Shown here: in pieces, positions 1 through 8,737 of the stretch | Layout of the letters: each line of letters starts with the position of its first letter | Numbering within the stretch: the first letter of the stretch is position 1 | Made by a program: the position numbers and the translations under genes | The notes under the pieces: generated by a model | What the model was told of the DNA's origin: nothing | The model's database searches: none | Seen by the model: the letters and a program-made list of their open reading frames with translations, nothing else | Origin: Bacillus altitudinis 41KF2b | Lineage (GTDB): Bacteria; Bacillota; Bacilli; Bacillales; Bacillaceae | Assembly (NCBI RefSeq): GCF_000691145.1 | Contig: NZ_ASJC01000001.1 | Coordinates: forward strand, 496,001-560,000 | Reading direction: 5' to 3' | Length of the DNA: 64,000 nucleotides

Positions 1-266
1 CATGGCCAGTTGCCTATACTGAATGGAACGGTGCTAACTTAAAAGTATGGGAAGCGAAAAAAGTTCCGCTTCAAGCACCAGAAGAACCTGGGAAAGTGAT
101 TGAGCTTCAAAAAGAAGGACCAGTCGTTGGAACAGGAAATCAGCAAGGCCTTTTATTAACGAGTGTACAGCCCGCTGGAAAGAAAAAAATGAGCGGTGAA
201 GACTTCTTAAGAGGCGCAAATATCGAAATTGGACAGAAATTAGGGTTAATCAATGAAGAAAAGTAA
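1..266 (+). CDS. fmt: Methionyl-tRNA formyltransferase, C-terminal end (partial)
   Basis: Only the last 87 codons are present (first full codon at position 3); the 5' part lies outside the window. The reading frame gives the Fmt C-terminal domain, with the typical LKVWEAKK, GTGNQQGLLLTSVQP and GKKKMSGEDFLRG stretches, which binds the initiator tRNA. Fmt formylates Met-tRNAfMet for translation initiation. The stop overlaps the rsmB start by 14 bases, so the two are probably co-transcribed and translationally coupled, the usual fmt-rsmB order in Bacillus. Identification rests on the C-terminal domain and the neighbour. Confidence 0.9.
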   Translation, partial: WPVAYTEWNGANLKVWEAKKVPLQAPEEPGKVIELQKEGPVVGTGNQQGLLLTSVQPAGKKKMSGEDFLRGANIEIGQKLGLINEEK

Positions 267-1596
267 TGTGAGAGAAGTAGCGCTGGACGCTTTAATCAAA
301 CTCGAACAAAATCAAGCCTACAGTAACTTGCTTTTGCAGTCAGTGATGAAAGAGAAAGAACTTTCCGATCAAGACAAACCGCTATTAACAGAACTTGTAT
401 ACGGTACACTGCAAAACAAGCTGGCACTTGATTATATGCTCACACCCTTTGTGAAAAAACCGCAAAAAGTGGCTCCATGGGTGATGCAGCTTTTGCGGAT
501 GTCTCTTTATCAGATGGTTTACCTTGAAAAAATTCCAGATCGTGCAGCCATCCATGAAGCAGTGGAACTAACGAAAAAGCGCGGACATAAAGGCATTTCT
601 TCACTAGTCAACGGCGTTTTGCGTTCCGTGCAAAGAGAAGGCGTGCCAGCATTTGATGCGATCAAAGATCCGGTAAAAAGGCTTTCAATAGAGACAAGCC
701 ATCCATTGTGGCTCGTACAAGAATGGGTGGAGGCGTACGGTTTTGAAGCAACAGAAAGCATGTGCCGTATTCATTTAGTCCCGCCAAAGCAGACATTGCG
801 TGTCAATCGAATGAAAAAAGACCGCACTGCACTGCAGCAAGAACTCATGGATGCAGGAATTGAAACAGAGCTCGGCGACTTATCTGAGGATGCCCTCAAA
901 CTCATGAAAGGATCTATCGTATCTACTCCTTTCTTTCAAGAGGGCTTTGTCACGATTCAAGATGAAAGCTCCATGCTTGTCGCAAGAGCGCTGGATCCTC
1001 AGCCGGGAGAAATGGTGCTTGATGCCTGTGCCGCTCCTGGTGGTAAATCAACACATATCGCAGAGCGAATGAACGATGAGGGGAAGATTGTGTCTCTTGA
1101 TTTACATGAGCACAAAGTAAAACTGATTAAACAGGCAGCAAAGCGTCTGAACTTAACGCATATTGAGGCAAAAGCGCTTGATGCAAGAAAAGCATCCGAC
1201 CATTATGATGATGCTTCGTTTGACCGTATTCTTATTGATGCACCATGTTCAGGTTTTGGCGTCATCAGACGAAAACCAGATATGAAATATACAAAGTCCT
1301 CGGAAGACTCAGCAAGACTTGCGACAATTCAGCAATCGATCTTGCATGAAACAGCCCAGCTGCTAAAGCCAGGCGGAACCCTTGTATACAGTACATGTAC
1401 AATGGATCCAACAGAAAATCAACAAGTGATTCATGCGTTTTTACAAGAACACCAAGACTTCGACCCCGATCTATCTCTTAATGAACGGCTGCCTGAGCAG
1501 GTTGCTCCGTTTGTTCAAAACGGAAGTGTACAAATTCTTCCTCATTATTTCGGAACAGATGGTTTCTTTATTTGCAGCATGAGAAAGAAGGGATAA
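253..1596 (+). CDS. rsmB: 16S rRNA m5C967 methyltransferase RsmB
   Basis: 447 residues, the usual length. An N-terminal NusB-like RNA-binding domain (about residues 1-140) is followed by a Rossmann SAM-dependent methyltransferase domain. Visible motifs are the SAM-binding DACAAPGGKSTH (257-268), DAPCSGFGVIRRKPD with Cys332, and YSTCTMDPTEN with Cys382; by family knowledge the second Cys is the nucleophile and the first assists product release. It methylates cytosine 967 (E. coli numbering) of 16S rRNA in the cytoplasm. The ATG at 253 lies inside the end of fmt and has only a weak Shine-Dalgarno sequence, which suggests coupling to fmt. rlmN follows after 3 bases. Confidence 0.95.
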   Translation: MKKSNVREVALDALIKLEQNQAYSNLLLQSVMKEKELSDQDKPLLTELVYGTLQNKLALDYMLTPFVKKPQKVAPWVMQLLRMSLYQMVYLEKIPDRAAIHEAVELTKKRGHKGISSLVNGVLRSVQREGVPAFDAIKDPVKRLSIETSHPLWLVQEWVEAYGFEATESMCRIHLVPPKQTLRVNRMKKDRTALQQELMDAGIETELGDLSEDALKLMKGSIVSTPFFQEGFVTIQDESSMLVARALDPQPGEMVLDACAAPGGKSTHIAERMNDEGKIVSLDLHEHKVKLIKQAAKRLNLTHIEAKALDARKASDHYDDASFDRILIDAPCSGFGVIRRKPDMKYTKSSEDSARLATIQQSILHETAQLLKPGGTLVYSTCTMDPTENQQVIHAFLQEHQDFDPDLSLNERLPEQVAPFVQNGSVQILPHYFGTDGFFICSMRKKG

Positions 1597-1599
1597 AAA

Positions 1600-2688
1600 A
1601 TGACAGAACAAAAACAAAAAGTAAGAAAAGAACTGAAAACAGACATGCCGTCGATCTACTCGTTCGAGCTAAATGAAATCAAAGACTGGTTAAAGGAACA
1701 AGGCGAGAAGCCTTTCCGTGCAACACAAATTTTCGAGTGGCTTTATGAAAAACGCGTCACATCCTTTGATGAAATGTCTAACCTTTCAAAGGAATTAAGA
1801 GAAAAATTAAAAGATCAATTCGCCATCACGACTTTAAAAACAGTGATCAAACAAACATCTCAAGATGGAACGATCAAGTTCTTATTTGAATTACACGATG
1901 GCTATACCATTGAAACCGTGCTAATGCGCCACGAATACGGCAACTCTGTCTGCGTCACAACACAGGTTGGCTGCCGGATTGGCTGTACATTCTGTGCATC
2001 TACACTTGGTGGTTTGAAACGTAACCTTGAGGCGGGAGAAATTGTGGCCCAAGTATTGAAAGTACAACAGGCGCTTGATGAAACAGATGAACGTGTCAGC
2101 TCAGTTGTCATCATGGGAATTGGCGAACCGTTTGATAACTTTGATGAAATGCTTGCATTCCTTAAAATCATTAACCATGATAACGGCTTAAATATTGGAG
2201 CACGTCATATTACGGTTTCGACGAGCGGGATCATTCCAAAGATTTATCAATTTGCGGATGAGCAAATGCAAATCAACTTTGCTGTCTCCCTGCACGCACC
2301 AAATACTGAAATTCGAAGCCGGCTCATGCCAATCAATAAGGCATACAAGCTGCCAAAATTAATGGAAGCTATTGAATACTACATTCAAAAAACAGGCAGA
2401 CGAGTGAGCTTTGAATACGGTCTGTTTGGCGGAGTCAATGATCAAGTTCATCATGCAGAAGAACTTGCTGATTTATTAAAAGGAATCAAATGCCATGTAA
2501 ACCTCATCCCGGTGAACTATGTACCAGAAAGAGATTACGTGAGAACACCAAGAGAACAAATCTTCCTATTTGAAAAAACGCTGAAAGAACGAGGCGTAAA
2601 CGTAACGATTAGACGAGAGCAAGGCCATGATATTGATGCTGCTTGCGGTCAGCTAAGAGCGAAGGAGCGTCAGGAAGAGACGAGGTGA
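1600..2688 (+). CDS. rlmN: Dual-specificity 23S rRNA/tRNA adenine C2-methyltransferase RlmN
   Basis: A 362-residue radical-SAM enzyme. The CxxxCxxC motif that holds the 4Fe-4S cluster is at Cys125, Cys129 and Cys132. The two mechanistic cysteines of the RlmN family are also present: Cys118 and Cys349 (in DAACGQL), the latter being the one that becomes methylated. The family adds a methyl group to C2 of A2503 in 23S rRNA and of A37 in some tRNAs. The gene lies between rsmB and prpC with almost no spacing, so it is part of the same transcript. Start ATG at 1600; no better upstream start exists. Confidence 0.96.
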   Translation: MTEQKQKVRKELKTDMPSIYSFELNEIKDWLKEQGEKPFRATQIFEWLYEKRVTSFDEMSNLSKELREKLKDQFAITTLKTVIKQTSQDGTIKFLFELHDGYTIETVLMRHEYGNSVCVTTQVGCRIGCTFCASTLGGLKRNLEAGEIVAQVLKVQQALDETDERVSSVVIMGIGEPFDNFDEMLAFLKIINHDNGLNIGARHITVSTSGIIPKIYQFADEQMQINFAVSLHAPNTEIRSRLMPINKAYKLPKLMEAIEYYIQKTGRRVSFEYGLFGGVNDQVHHAEELADLLKGIKCHVNLIPVNYVPERDYVRTPREQIFLFEKTLKERGVNVTIRREQGHDIDAACGQLRAKERQEETR

Positions 2689-2691
2689 CGA

Positions 2692-3462
2692 ATGTTGATA
2701 AGGGCAGCCTTTCAAACCGATACAGGAAAAGTCCGTCAGCATAATGAAGATGATGCAGGTATTTTTGAAGCAAAAGAAGACACACTTCTAGCTGTTGTAG
2801 CAGATGGAATGGGAGGTCATCTTGCTGGTGATGTAGCCAGCAAGATGGCAGTTTCTTCTTTAAAAGAATACTGGCAAGAAACATCTTCAATTCCAAATAA
2901 ACCAGCCGATCAAGAAAATTGGTTAATCTCAAAAATTAGCGACATTAATGACCAAGTATACGAACATGCGAAAAACAATGAGGAATGCCAAGGAATGGGG
3001 ACGACCATCGTTTGTGCGCTCGTTCATTTGCAAACGGTCACAATTGCCCATATTGGTGACAGCCGCTGCTACTTGCTAAGAGAAGGCGCGCTGACCCAAT
3101 TAACAGATGATCACTCACTAGTGAATGAGTTAGTGAAAACAGGAGAAATTTCAAAAGCGGATGCAGAATATCATCCAAGAAAAAATGTGCTGACCAAAGC
3201 GTTAGGAACGGATAAACACGTTCAAATTGATGCACGAACTTTTGAAGTGGATCCAGGAGATCAAATTTTGCTTTGCTCAGACGGATTATCGAATAAAGTA
3301 GAAGAAGAACATTTGATTCAGATTTTATCGCAAACAACCGCACCAGATGAAAAAGTAACAGAGTTAGTTCAAACAGCGAATGACAACGGCGGTGAAGATA
3401 ACATTACAGCAGTACTGTTAGAAATCTCCTCCCAAACAGAGGAGGGTGACAGCAAGTGTTGA
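2692..3462 (+). CDS. prpC: PP2C-type Ser/Thr protein phosphatase PrpC
   Basis: 256 residues, a bare PPM/PP2C catalytic domain. The metal-binding and phosphate-binding motifs are all visible: RQHNEDDAG near the N terminus, [30 protein letters not shown] and [11 protein letters not shown]. In Bacillus this Mn2+-dependent cytoplasmic phosphatase reverses phosphorylation by PrkC. The ATG at 2692 is preceded by a GAGGTGA ribosome-binding site that overlaps the end of rlmN. Its last 7 bases overlap the GTG start of prkC, so phosphatase and kinase are coupled. Confidence 0.96.
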   Translation: MLIRAAFQTDTGKVRQHNEDDAGIFEAKEDTLLAVVADGMGGHLAGDVASKMAVSSLKEYWQETSSIPNKPADQENWLISKISDINDQVYEHAKNNEECQGMGTTIVCALVHLQTVTIAHIGDSRCYLLREGALTQLTDDHSLVNELVKTGEISKADAEYHPRKNVLTKALGTDKHVQIDARTFEVDPGDQILLCSDGLSNKVEEEHLIQILSQTTAPDEKVTELVQTANDNGGEDNITAVLLEISSQTEEGDSKC

Positions 3463-5411
3463 TCGGAAAAAGGATCAGCGGCCGTTATCAAATTCTTCGC
3501 GCCATAGGCGGAGGCGGAATGGCCAACGTTTATTTGGCGGAGGATATGATTTTAGATCGCGAAGTGGCGATTAAAATTTTACGGTTTGACTTTGCAAGCG
3601 ATGATGATTTTATTAGACGGTTCCGGAGAGAAGCGCAATCAGCAGCCAGCTTAGATCATCCGAATATTGTCAGTATCTACGATGTAGGAGAAGAAGATGA
3701 CATTTATTATATTGTCATGGAATATGTCGAAGGGATGACGCTGAAAGAATACATACACGCCAATGGACCGCTTCATCCAAAAGAAGCCGTTCGCATTATG
3801 GAGCAAGTCGTTGCGGCGATGGAAGAAGCCCATGCGAAACAGCTCGTCCATCGAGACATTAAGCCTCACAATATATTAATAGACAACTTGGGGAATATCA
3901 AAGTCACTGATTTTGGCATTGCCATGGCACTTAGCTCAGCGACGATTACCCATACGAATTCTGTTCTTGGCTCCGTGCATTATTTGTCCCCAGAGCAAGC
4001 GCGCGGCGGTCTTGCAACGAAAAAGTCAGATATTTATTCACTTGGTATTGTTCTTTATGAGCTGATTTCAGGACGCATGCCATTTGAAGGAGAATCCGCT
4101 GTCAGTGTCGCACTGAAGCATTTGCAATCAGAGCCGCCATCTGTGAGAAGGTGGAATCCTTCTGTACCACAAAGCGTGGAGAACATCATCTTAAAGGCGA
4201 TGGCCAAAGATCCATTCTATCGATACGAAGATGCATCTGAAATGCAAAAAGACTTAAAAACGGCTTTTGACCCTGCAAGACTAAAAGAAAAGCGCTTTGT
4301 CATTGAAGAAGATCATGAAGCAACAAAAGCCATTCCCATTATAAAAGATCATCAAGTCGATCAAGACAATGAAAAAACAGCCGTCCACCCGGTTCAAAAA
4401 CCAAAGAAAAAAGAGAAACAAAAGCCGAAGAAAAAACGGAAAAAATGGCCGTGGATTGTAGCGTCGATCTTATTTGTTTTGACGGCTGCGACCATTTTAG
4501 CGATCACGGTATTCCCAGGATTACTCTTTCCAAAGGATGTAGAGGTGACCGATGTTTCTGGCATGACGGTTGAAAAAGCGGAAGACACCTTGAAGAAAGC
4601 CGGATTTACCGTCGCTTCTGAACCCATTGATATTGCCGACGAGAAGATTGAAAAAGGGCTGGTTGTCAAAACAGACCCGAAAATCGGAACTAAGGTAAAA
4701 GAAGGGACAGAAATTCAGCTTTATCAAAGTACAGGTAAAGAAAAAACCGAATTACCTGATGTAACAGGTGAAAAGGTCGAGAAAGCAAAAGAACGATTAG
4801 AGAAAAAAGGGTTTAAACAGGTTGTTGTAGAGGAAGTGAATGATAATGACACAGAATCAGGCATTGTCATGGAACAGAAACCTTCAGCGAATACAGAACT
4901 TGTCGCAGCAGATGAAGAAGTCACATTGACCGTCAGTATAGGCCCTGCCGATATTACCTTACGGGATTTAACGACCTATAGTAAACAGGCCGCATCAAAT
5001 TATCTAGAGGATAATGGACTAAAGCTAGATGAAAAAGAAGCATATTCTGACGATGTGCCGAAAGGTGAGGTCATGAAGCAGGAACCGGGAGCGGGGACAG
5101 CTGTTAAACCTGGTGATACGGTCAAAATTACGTTCTCTCTTGGCCCAAAAGAGAAACCGGCTAAAACGGTGACTGAAAAAATTGCGATCCCGTATGAACC
5201 AGAAACAGAAGGACAAGAAATGAATGTTCAAATATCCATTGATGATGCAGAACATAGCATTTCTGATTTATATGAAACCTTTAAAATCACTGCTCCCACT
5301 GAGCGCACGATTAAATTTAAGATAGAACCTGGTCAAAAAGGATACTATCAGGTGACTGTGGATGATAAAGTAGTAAGCTCCAAAACGATTGAATACCCTG
5401 ATGATGAATAA
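3456..5411 (+). CDS. prkC: PASTA-domain Ser/Thr protein kinase PrkC
   Basis: 651 residues. Hanks-type kinase domain (about 11-270) with the [11 protein letters not shown] glycine loop, catalytic Lys40, HRDIKPHN with Asp134, and DFG at Asp152. The activation loop [15 protein letters not shown] is rich in Thr/Ser. After a charged linker comes one membrane helix (about 333-354), then an outside region with three PASTA repeats (about 355-560) and a C-terminal Ig-like domain. By family knowledge PASTA repeats bind muropeptides and link cell-wall signals (including germination in Bacillus) to intracellular phosphorylation. GTG start at 3456 inside prpC. rsgA, encoded next, is a reported PrkC substrate in B. 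subtilis. Confidence 0.96.
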   Translation: MLIGKRISGRYQILRAIGGGGMANVYLAEDMILDREVAIKILRFDFASDDDFIRRFRREAQSAASLDHPNIVSIYDVGEEDDIYYIVMEYVEGMTLKEYIHANGPLHPKEAVRIMEQVVAAMEEAHAKQLVHRDIKPHNILIDNLGNIKVTDFGIAMALSSATITHTNSVLGSVHYLSPEQARGGLATKKSDIYSLGIVLYELISGRMPFEGESAVSVALKHLQSEPPSVRRWNPSVPQSVENIILKAMAKDPFYRYEDASEMQKDLKTAFDPARLKEKRFVIEEDHEATKAIPIIKDHQVDQDNEKTAVHPVQKPKKKEKQKPKKKRKKWPWIVASILFVLTAATILAITVFPGLLFPKDVEVTDVSGMTVEKAEDTLKKAGFTVASEPIDIADEKIEKGLVVKTDPKIGTKVKEGTEIQLYQSTGKEKTELPDVTGEKVEKAKERLEKKGFKQVVVEEVNDNDTESGIVMEQKPSANTELVAADEEVTLTVSIGPADITLRDLTTYSKQAASNYLEDNGLKLDEKEAYSDDVPKGEVMKQEPGAGTAVKPGDTVKITFSLGPKEKPAKTVTEKIAIPYEPETEGQEMNVQISIDDAEHSISDLYETFKITAPTERTIKFKIEPGQKGYYQVTVDDKVVSSKTIEYPDDE

Positions 5412-5423
5412 AGGAGGGACTTT

Positions 5424-6320
5424 ATGCCTGAGGGCAAAATTATTAAAGCATTAAGCGGATTTTATTATGTGCTGGATGAGTCTCTAGAAAGTGGCAAAGT
5501 AATTCAGTGTAGAGCAAGAGGGATTTTTCGTAAAAACAAAATAACCCCTCTTGTTGGAGATTATGTCGTCTATCAAGCAGATAACGATAAGGAAGGCTAT
5601 TTGCTGGAAGTAAAAGAGCGGACCAATGAGCTGGTTCGGCCGCCTATTAGCAACGTTGATCAAGCGGTGCTCGTTTTCTCAGCAGCAGAGCCGACCTTTA
5701 GTACATCGCTGTTAGACAGATTCCTAGTGCTTGTTGAAGAGAGCCAGATTGAACCGATTATCTGCATCACAAAAATGGACTTGCTGAAAACAGAGCAAGA
5801 GCGAGAAACGATTCAAGCCTATGCAGAAGACTATCGCCAAATTGGATACGACGTTCATTTAACATCGACGATCGAAGGGGATGGAATTGAAAAACTGACC
5901 CCGCATTTCCATCACAAGATTACTGTATTTGCAGGTCAATCAGGTGTAGGGAAGTCTTCTCTCTTAAATGCGATGAGTCCTGATTTAGCACTGAAAACAA
6001 ATGATATTTCCTCCCATCTTGGCAGGGGGAAACATACAACAAGACATGTGGAACTCATTCGAACGGCTGAAGGGCTCATTGCCGATACACCAGGATTTAG
6101 CTCGCTTGAATTTACAGGTATCGAAGCGGAAGATTTAGGGCTCTATTTCTTAGAAATCAGAGAGAAGAGTGCAGAATGTAAATTCAGGGGCTGTTTGCAC
6201 GTAAAAGAGCCTGGATGTGCAGTAAAAGAGGCAGTAGAACACGATCGCATCAGAGAGTATCGCTATCAGCATTATTTAGAGTTTTTAACTGAAATTAAAG
6301 ACAGAAAGCCGAGGTACTAA
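5424..6320 (+). CDS. rsgA: Ribosome small-subunit biogenesis GTPase RsgA (CpgA/YloQ)
   Basis: 298 residues, a circularly permuted GTPase: the G4 motif TKMD comes before G1 GQSGVGKSS (171-179, Lys177) and G3 DTPGFSS. An OB-fold precedes the G domain, and a zinc knuckle follows it with Cys252, Cys257, His259 and Cys265. The family binds the 30S subunit late in assembly and is GTP-dependent. The ribosome-binding site (AAAGGAGGGA) overlaps the prkC stop codon, so it is in the prpC-prkC transcript. Confidence 0.95.
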   Translation: MPEGKIIKALSGFYYVLDESLESGKVIQCRARGIFRKNKITPLVGDYVVYQADNDKEGYLLEVKERTNELVRPPISNVDQAVLVFSAAEPTFSTSLLDRFLVLVEESQIEPIICITKMDLLKTEQERETIQAYAEDYRQIGYDVHLTSTIEGDGIEKLTPHFHHKITVFAGQSGVGKSSLLNAMSPDLALKTNDISSHLGRGKHTTRHVELIRTAEGLIADTPGFSSLEFTGIEAEDLGLYFLEIREKSAECKFRGCLHVKEPGCAVKEAVEHDRIREYRYQHYLEFLTEIKDRKPRY

Positions 6321-6323
6321 ATC

Positions 6324-6974
6324 ATGGTTTATATTGCCCCATCCATTTTATCAGCCGATTTTGCCAATCTGGAGAAAGATATCCGTGATGTGGAACAAGG
6401 TGGAGCGGATTATATTCATATTGATGTGATGGACGGTCATTTTGTACCGAATATGACATTTGGACCAAATGTAGTGGAGGCGATCAGGCCGCATACAAAG
6501 CTGCCGCTCGATGTTCACTTAATGATTGAGCAGCCAGACCAGTATATCCCTGCATTTGCAAAAGCGGGCGCTGATATTATTTCTGTTCATGTCGAGGCGT
6601 GTCCACACTTACATCGCACGATTCAGCATATAAAAGAACAAGGTGTCAAAGCAGGGGTCGTTTTGAACCCGCACACACCCGTTTCTCAAATCGCGCATGT
6701 ATTAGAGGATGTTGACCTAGTCTTATTCATGACGGTGAACCCTGGTTTTGGCGGACAGGCGTTTATTCCTTCTGTTCTCTCAAAGGTAAAAGAAGTAAAG
6801 ACACTTAGTGAACAAAAGGGCTTAACCGATTTACTCATTGAAATAGATGGCGGTGTCAATGTAGAGACAGCAAAGAGCTGCAAAGAAGCAGGCGCTAATC
6901 TACTGGTTGCCGGCTCAGCGGTATATGGGAAAGATGACCGCGCGGCGGCCATTCAGGCCATTCGAGAAGCATAA
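6324..6974 (+). CDS. rpe: Ribulose-phosphate 3-epimerase
   Basis: 216 residues, a compact TIM barrel that interconverts ribulose-5-phosphate and xylulose-5-phosphate in the pentose phosphate pathway. The metal ligands and catalytic residues of the family are seen at His32 and Asp34 (HIDVMDGH), His65 (DVHLM) and Asp175 (EIDGGV). The flexible-loop motif MTVNPGFGGQ and a phosphate-binding VAGSAVYG near the C terminus are also present. It begins 3 bases after rsgA with a GAGGT ribosome-binding site and ends in a strong hairpin terminator. Confidence 0.95.
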   Translation: MVYIAPSILSADFANLEKDIRDVEQGGADYIHIDVMDGHFVPNMTFGPNVVEAIRPHTKLPLDVHLMIEQPDQYIPAFAKAGADIISVHVEACPHLHRTIQHIKEQGVKAGVVLNPHTPVSQIAHVLEDVDLVLFMTVNPGFGGQAFIPSVLSKVKEVKTLSEQKGLTDLLIEIDGGVNVETAKSCKEAGANLLVAGSAVYGKDDRAAAIQAIREA

Positions 6975-7014
6975 GAAAAAGAACCAAAGTCATTGTGATC
7001 TTTGGTTCTTTTTC
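6975..7014 (+). terminator. Rho-independent terminator after rpe
   Basis: A perfect 15-bp inverted repeat (6975-6989 with 7000-7014) around a 10-base loop. The right arm ends in a T run that is itself part of the stem. It lies directly after the rpe stop and before the thiN ribosome-binding site. The stem is A/T-rich at its base, so it may act on both strands. Confidence 0.8.
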
Positions 7015-7033
7015 AATGGAGAGGAGCGTAATC

Positions 7034-7678
7034 ATGCACATACATATCGTAGCTGGCGGTCCTTTTGCGTACATCCCGCCGCTTGATCATGAAGCATCTG
7101 AGGAGGACATTCTCTGGGTCGGCGTAGATCGGGGAACCCTTTTCTTACTAGAGCACGGCATTGTACCTGACAGAGCATTTGGTGATTTTGATAGTGTGAC
7201 AGAAGAAGAGCTTCATGAACTGAAAAAGAAATTGCCTGCACTCAATCTATTTCAGGCAGAGAAAGATGAAACGGATTTAGAACTTGCGCTGAACTGGTCT
7301 TTGCGTCAGAATCCAGCACATATTCAAATTTACGGTATCACAGGCGGAAGAGCAGATCATTTTCTTGGGAATATCCATCTCCTTTATAAAGGCATTCAGC
7401 ACAAACAGAGCATGACCCTTGTAGACAAACAAAATATCATTCAAATGTTTGGACCTGGTACATACGAAATCAAACAAGACCCGGATAAAAAATATGTGTC
7501 GTTTTTGCCCTTCGGTACATCGGTTGAAAAGCTGACATTAAAAGGTTTCAAATATCCTCTGAAAAATTGTCATATTGAGCCTGGTTCCACACTATGTATT
7601 AGTAACGAACTCATCCACTCAAATGGTACTTTTTCTTTTCATGAAGGCATATTAATAATGGTAAGAAGCAAAGATTGA
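7034..7678 (+). CDS. thiN: Thiamine pyrophosphokinase
   Basis: 214 residues (B. subtilis YloS length). It transfers pyrophosphate from ATP to thiamine to make thiamine diphosphate. Family motifs visible are GVDRGTLFLLEHGI, GDFDSV, the acidic EKDETDLELAL and GITGGRADHFLGN. I chose the ATG at 7034, which sits 7 bases after GAGGAG. A longer frame open from a GTG at 6995 would start inside the terminator loop and is unlikely. It follows the rpe terminator, so it depends on readthrough or its own promoter, which I could not identify. Confidence 0.93.
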   Translation: MHIHIVAGGPFAYIPPLDHEASEEDILWVGVDRGTLFLLEHGIVPDRAFGDFDSVTEEELHELKKKLPALNLFQAEKDETDLELALNWSLRQNPAHIQIYGITGGRADHFLGNIHLLYKGIQHKQSMTLVDKQNIIQMFGPGTYEIKQDPDKKYVSFLPFGTSVEKLTLKGFKYPLKNCHIEPGSTLCISNELIHSNGTFSFHEGILIMVRSKD

Positions 7679-7749
7679 CCAACCTATCAATGTGGATGGC
7701 TGATTAAGCTCAATTGTGCTGCAAGCGGTACTTTTAGGAGGGGGACAAA

Positions 7750-7830
7750 ATGAAATTTTATACAATCAAACTGCCTAGATTTCTTGGCGGCATTGTCCGT
7801 GCGATGCTTGGTTCATTTAAGAAAGATTAA
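7750..7830 (+). CDS. spoVM: Stage V sporulation protein M, SpoVM
   Basis: 26 codons. The translation starts MKFYTIKLPRFLGGIVRAML and ends SFKKD, differing from B. subtilis SpoVM by two conservative Lys/Arg changes as I recall it. This amphipathic peptide is made in the mother cell, recognises the positive curvature of the forespore membrane (Pro9 is conserved here) and anchors the SpoIVA coat base layer. A very strong ribosome-binding site (AGGAGGGGG, 7736-7744) lies 5 bases upstream. Family genes are under sigma-E, but I could not find a convincing sigma-E promoter in the 71-base gap after thiN. Confidence 0.95.
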   Translation: MKFYTIKLPRFLGGIVRAMLGSFKKD

Positions 7831-7857
7831 TGAGTAATCTCCTTTATTTCCACATAA

Positions 7858-7891
7858 AAACGCCTGCTACAGTTAAATGTAGCAGGCGTTT
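7858..7891. terminator. Bidirectional terminator between spoVM and rpmB
   Basis: A perfect 14-bp inverted repeat (7858-7871 with 7878-7891) with a 6-base loop. The adjoining A run (7856-7860) becomes a U run in the minus-strand transcript, so it is a canonical intrinsic terminator for rpmB. On the plus strand the stem ends in TTT and can also stop spoVM transcription. Confidence 0.85.
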
Positions 7892-7899
7892 ACTCTTGC

Positions 7900-8088
7900 T
7901 TATACACGCTCAACTTTACCAGATTTCAAAGCTCGAGCTGATACATATACTCTTTTAGGCTTACCGTCCACTAGAATACGAACTTTTTGAAGGTTCGCGC
8001 CCCATGTACGTTTTGTAGAGTTCATTGCGTGAGAACGGTTGTTCCCAGCTTTTGTTTTTCTGCCTGTAATAACGCATTTACGTGCCAT
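7900..8088 (-). CDS. rpmB: 50S ribosomal protein L28
   Basis: 62 residues on the minus strand, the only minus-strand gene in the window. The protein starts [20 protein letters not shown] and contains the conserved [14 protein letters not shown] stretch of bL28, a large-subunit protein. It has a single Cys, so it is not the four-cysteine zinc form. The start at 8088 is chosen because AGGAGGG (8095-8101 on the minus strand) precedes it; a 14-residue upstream extension of the frame lacks family similarity. The same inverted orientation relative to spoVM and yloU occurs in B. subtilis. Confidence 0.96.
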   Translation of the reverse strand: MARKCVITGRKTKAGNNRSHAMNSTKRTWGANLQKVRILVDGKPKRVYVSARALKSGKVERV

Positions 8089-8164
8089 TTGTTTCCCTCC
8101 TAACTGCGAAAACATCATCATATTCTTCATATACGTACTTAGAGATGCCTCAAGATACTTTAAT

Positions 8165-8193
8165 AATTTACCACAGCTTCAAGGGGTTTGCAA
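8165..8193 (-). promoter_or_regulatory. Likely sigma-A promoter of rpmB
   Basis: On the minus strand TTGCAA (8188-8193) is separated by 17 bases from TAAATT (8165-8170), followed by about 75 bases of leader to the rpmB start. Spacing is ideal and both boxes fit well. It is divergent from the yloU promoter. Confidence 0.6.
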
Positions 8194-8233
8194 GGATTGT
8201 TTACTCCTCTTTCAAGAAAAATACCTTGACATC

Positions 8234-8262
8234 TTGATAAAAAATCAAGGCTATAGTATAAG
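8234..8262 (+). promoter_or_regulatory. Candidate sigma-A promoter of yloU-yloV
   Basis: TTGATA (8234-8239), 17 bases, TATAAG (8257-8262). A TTGACA at 8226-8231 overlaps the region but would need a 20-base spacer to the nearest TATAGT. About 100 bases of leader precede yloU. Confidence 0.45.
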
Positions 8263-8359
8263 TAGGATTGGGTCGGATTGAATGATTTCTTTTAAAAAGA
8301 AGGGTCTTATAGTAAAATAGTGATAACTCAGGGCAATTTCTCAAAAAGGGGGAACCAAT

Positions 8360-8722
8360 GTGTCCATTGAACTTAGAACGAAATACGGACAAATTGATAT
8401 ATCAAATGAAGTCATTGCAATGGTGGCAGGAGGCGCTGCGATCGATTGCTATGGTATTGTTGGCATGGCGTCCAAAAATCAAATAAAGGACGGCTTGACG
8501 GATATTCTCCGCAAAGAGAACTTCAGCCGGGGTGTTCTTGTGCGTCAAAAAGAAGATCGCATTCATATTGATATGTACATCATCGTCAGCTACGGTACAA
8601 AAATATCAGAAGTCGCACATAATGTTCAAACGAAAGTCAAATATACGATTCATCACACGATTGGACTTTCAGTTGACTCAGTCAACATTTATGTACAAGG
8701 AGTAAAAGTTACGAACCCGTAG
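8360..8722 (+). CDS. yloU: Asp23/Gls24 family protein YloU
   Basis: 120 residues, a single Asp23 (DUF322) domain, with stretches such as MVAGGAAIDCYGIVGMAS and the VDSVNIYVQGV end. Family members are abundant cytoplasmic or membrane-associated proteins tied to envelope stress; the exact role in Bacillus is not established. The start is GTG at 8360, 5 to 8 bases after AAAGGGGGAA. An ATG two bases upstream is out of frame. It is followed after 15 bases by yloV; this pairing is conserved in Firmicutes and suggests a link to fatty acid use or envelope lipids. Confidence 0.9.
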   Translation: MSIELRTKYGQIDISNEVIAMVAGGAAIDCYGIVGMASKNQIKDGLTDILRKENFSRGVLVRQKEDRIHIDMYIIVSYGTKISEVAHNVQTKVKYTIHHTIGLSVDSVNIYVQGVKVTNP

Positions 8723-8737
8723 TAAGGAGGAAATATA

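Noticed and set aside
6995-7033. Upstream GTG extension of thiN
   Set aside because: The GTG is inside the loop of the rpe terminator and lacks a ribosome-binding site; ATG 7034 has GAGGAG and the family length.
8039-8281. Plus-strand frame of 80 codons over rpmB and its promoter
   Set aside because: It is antisense to an unambiguous L28 gene and spans the divergent promoter region; no ribosome-binding site.
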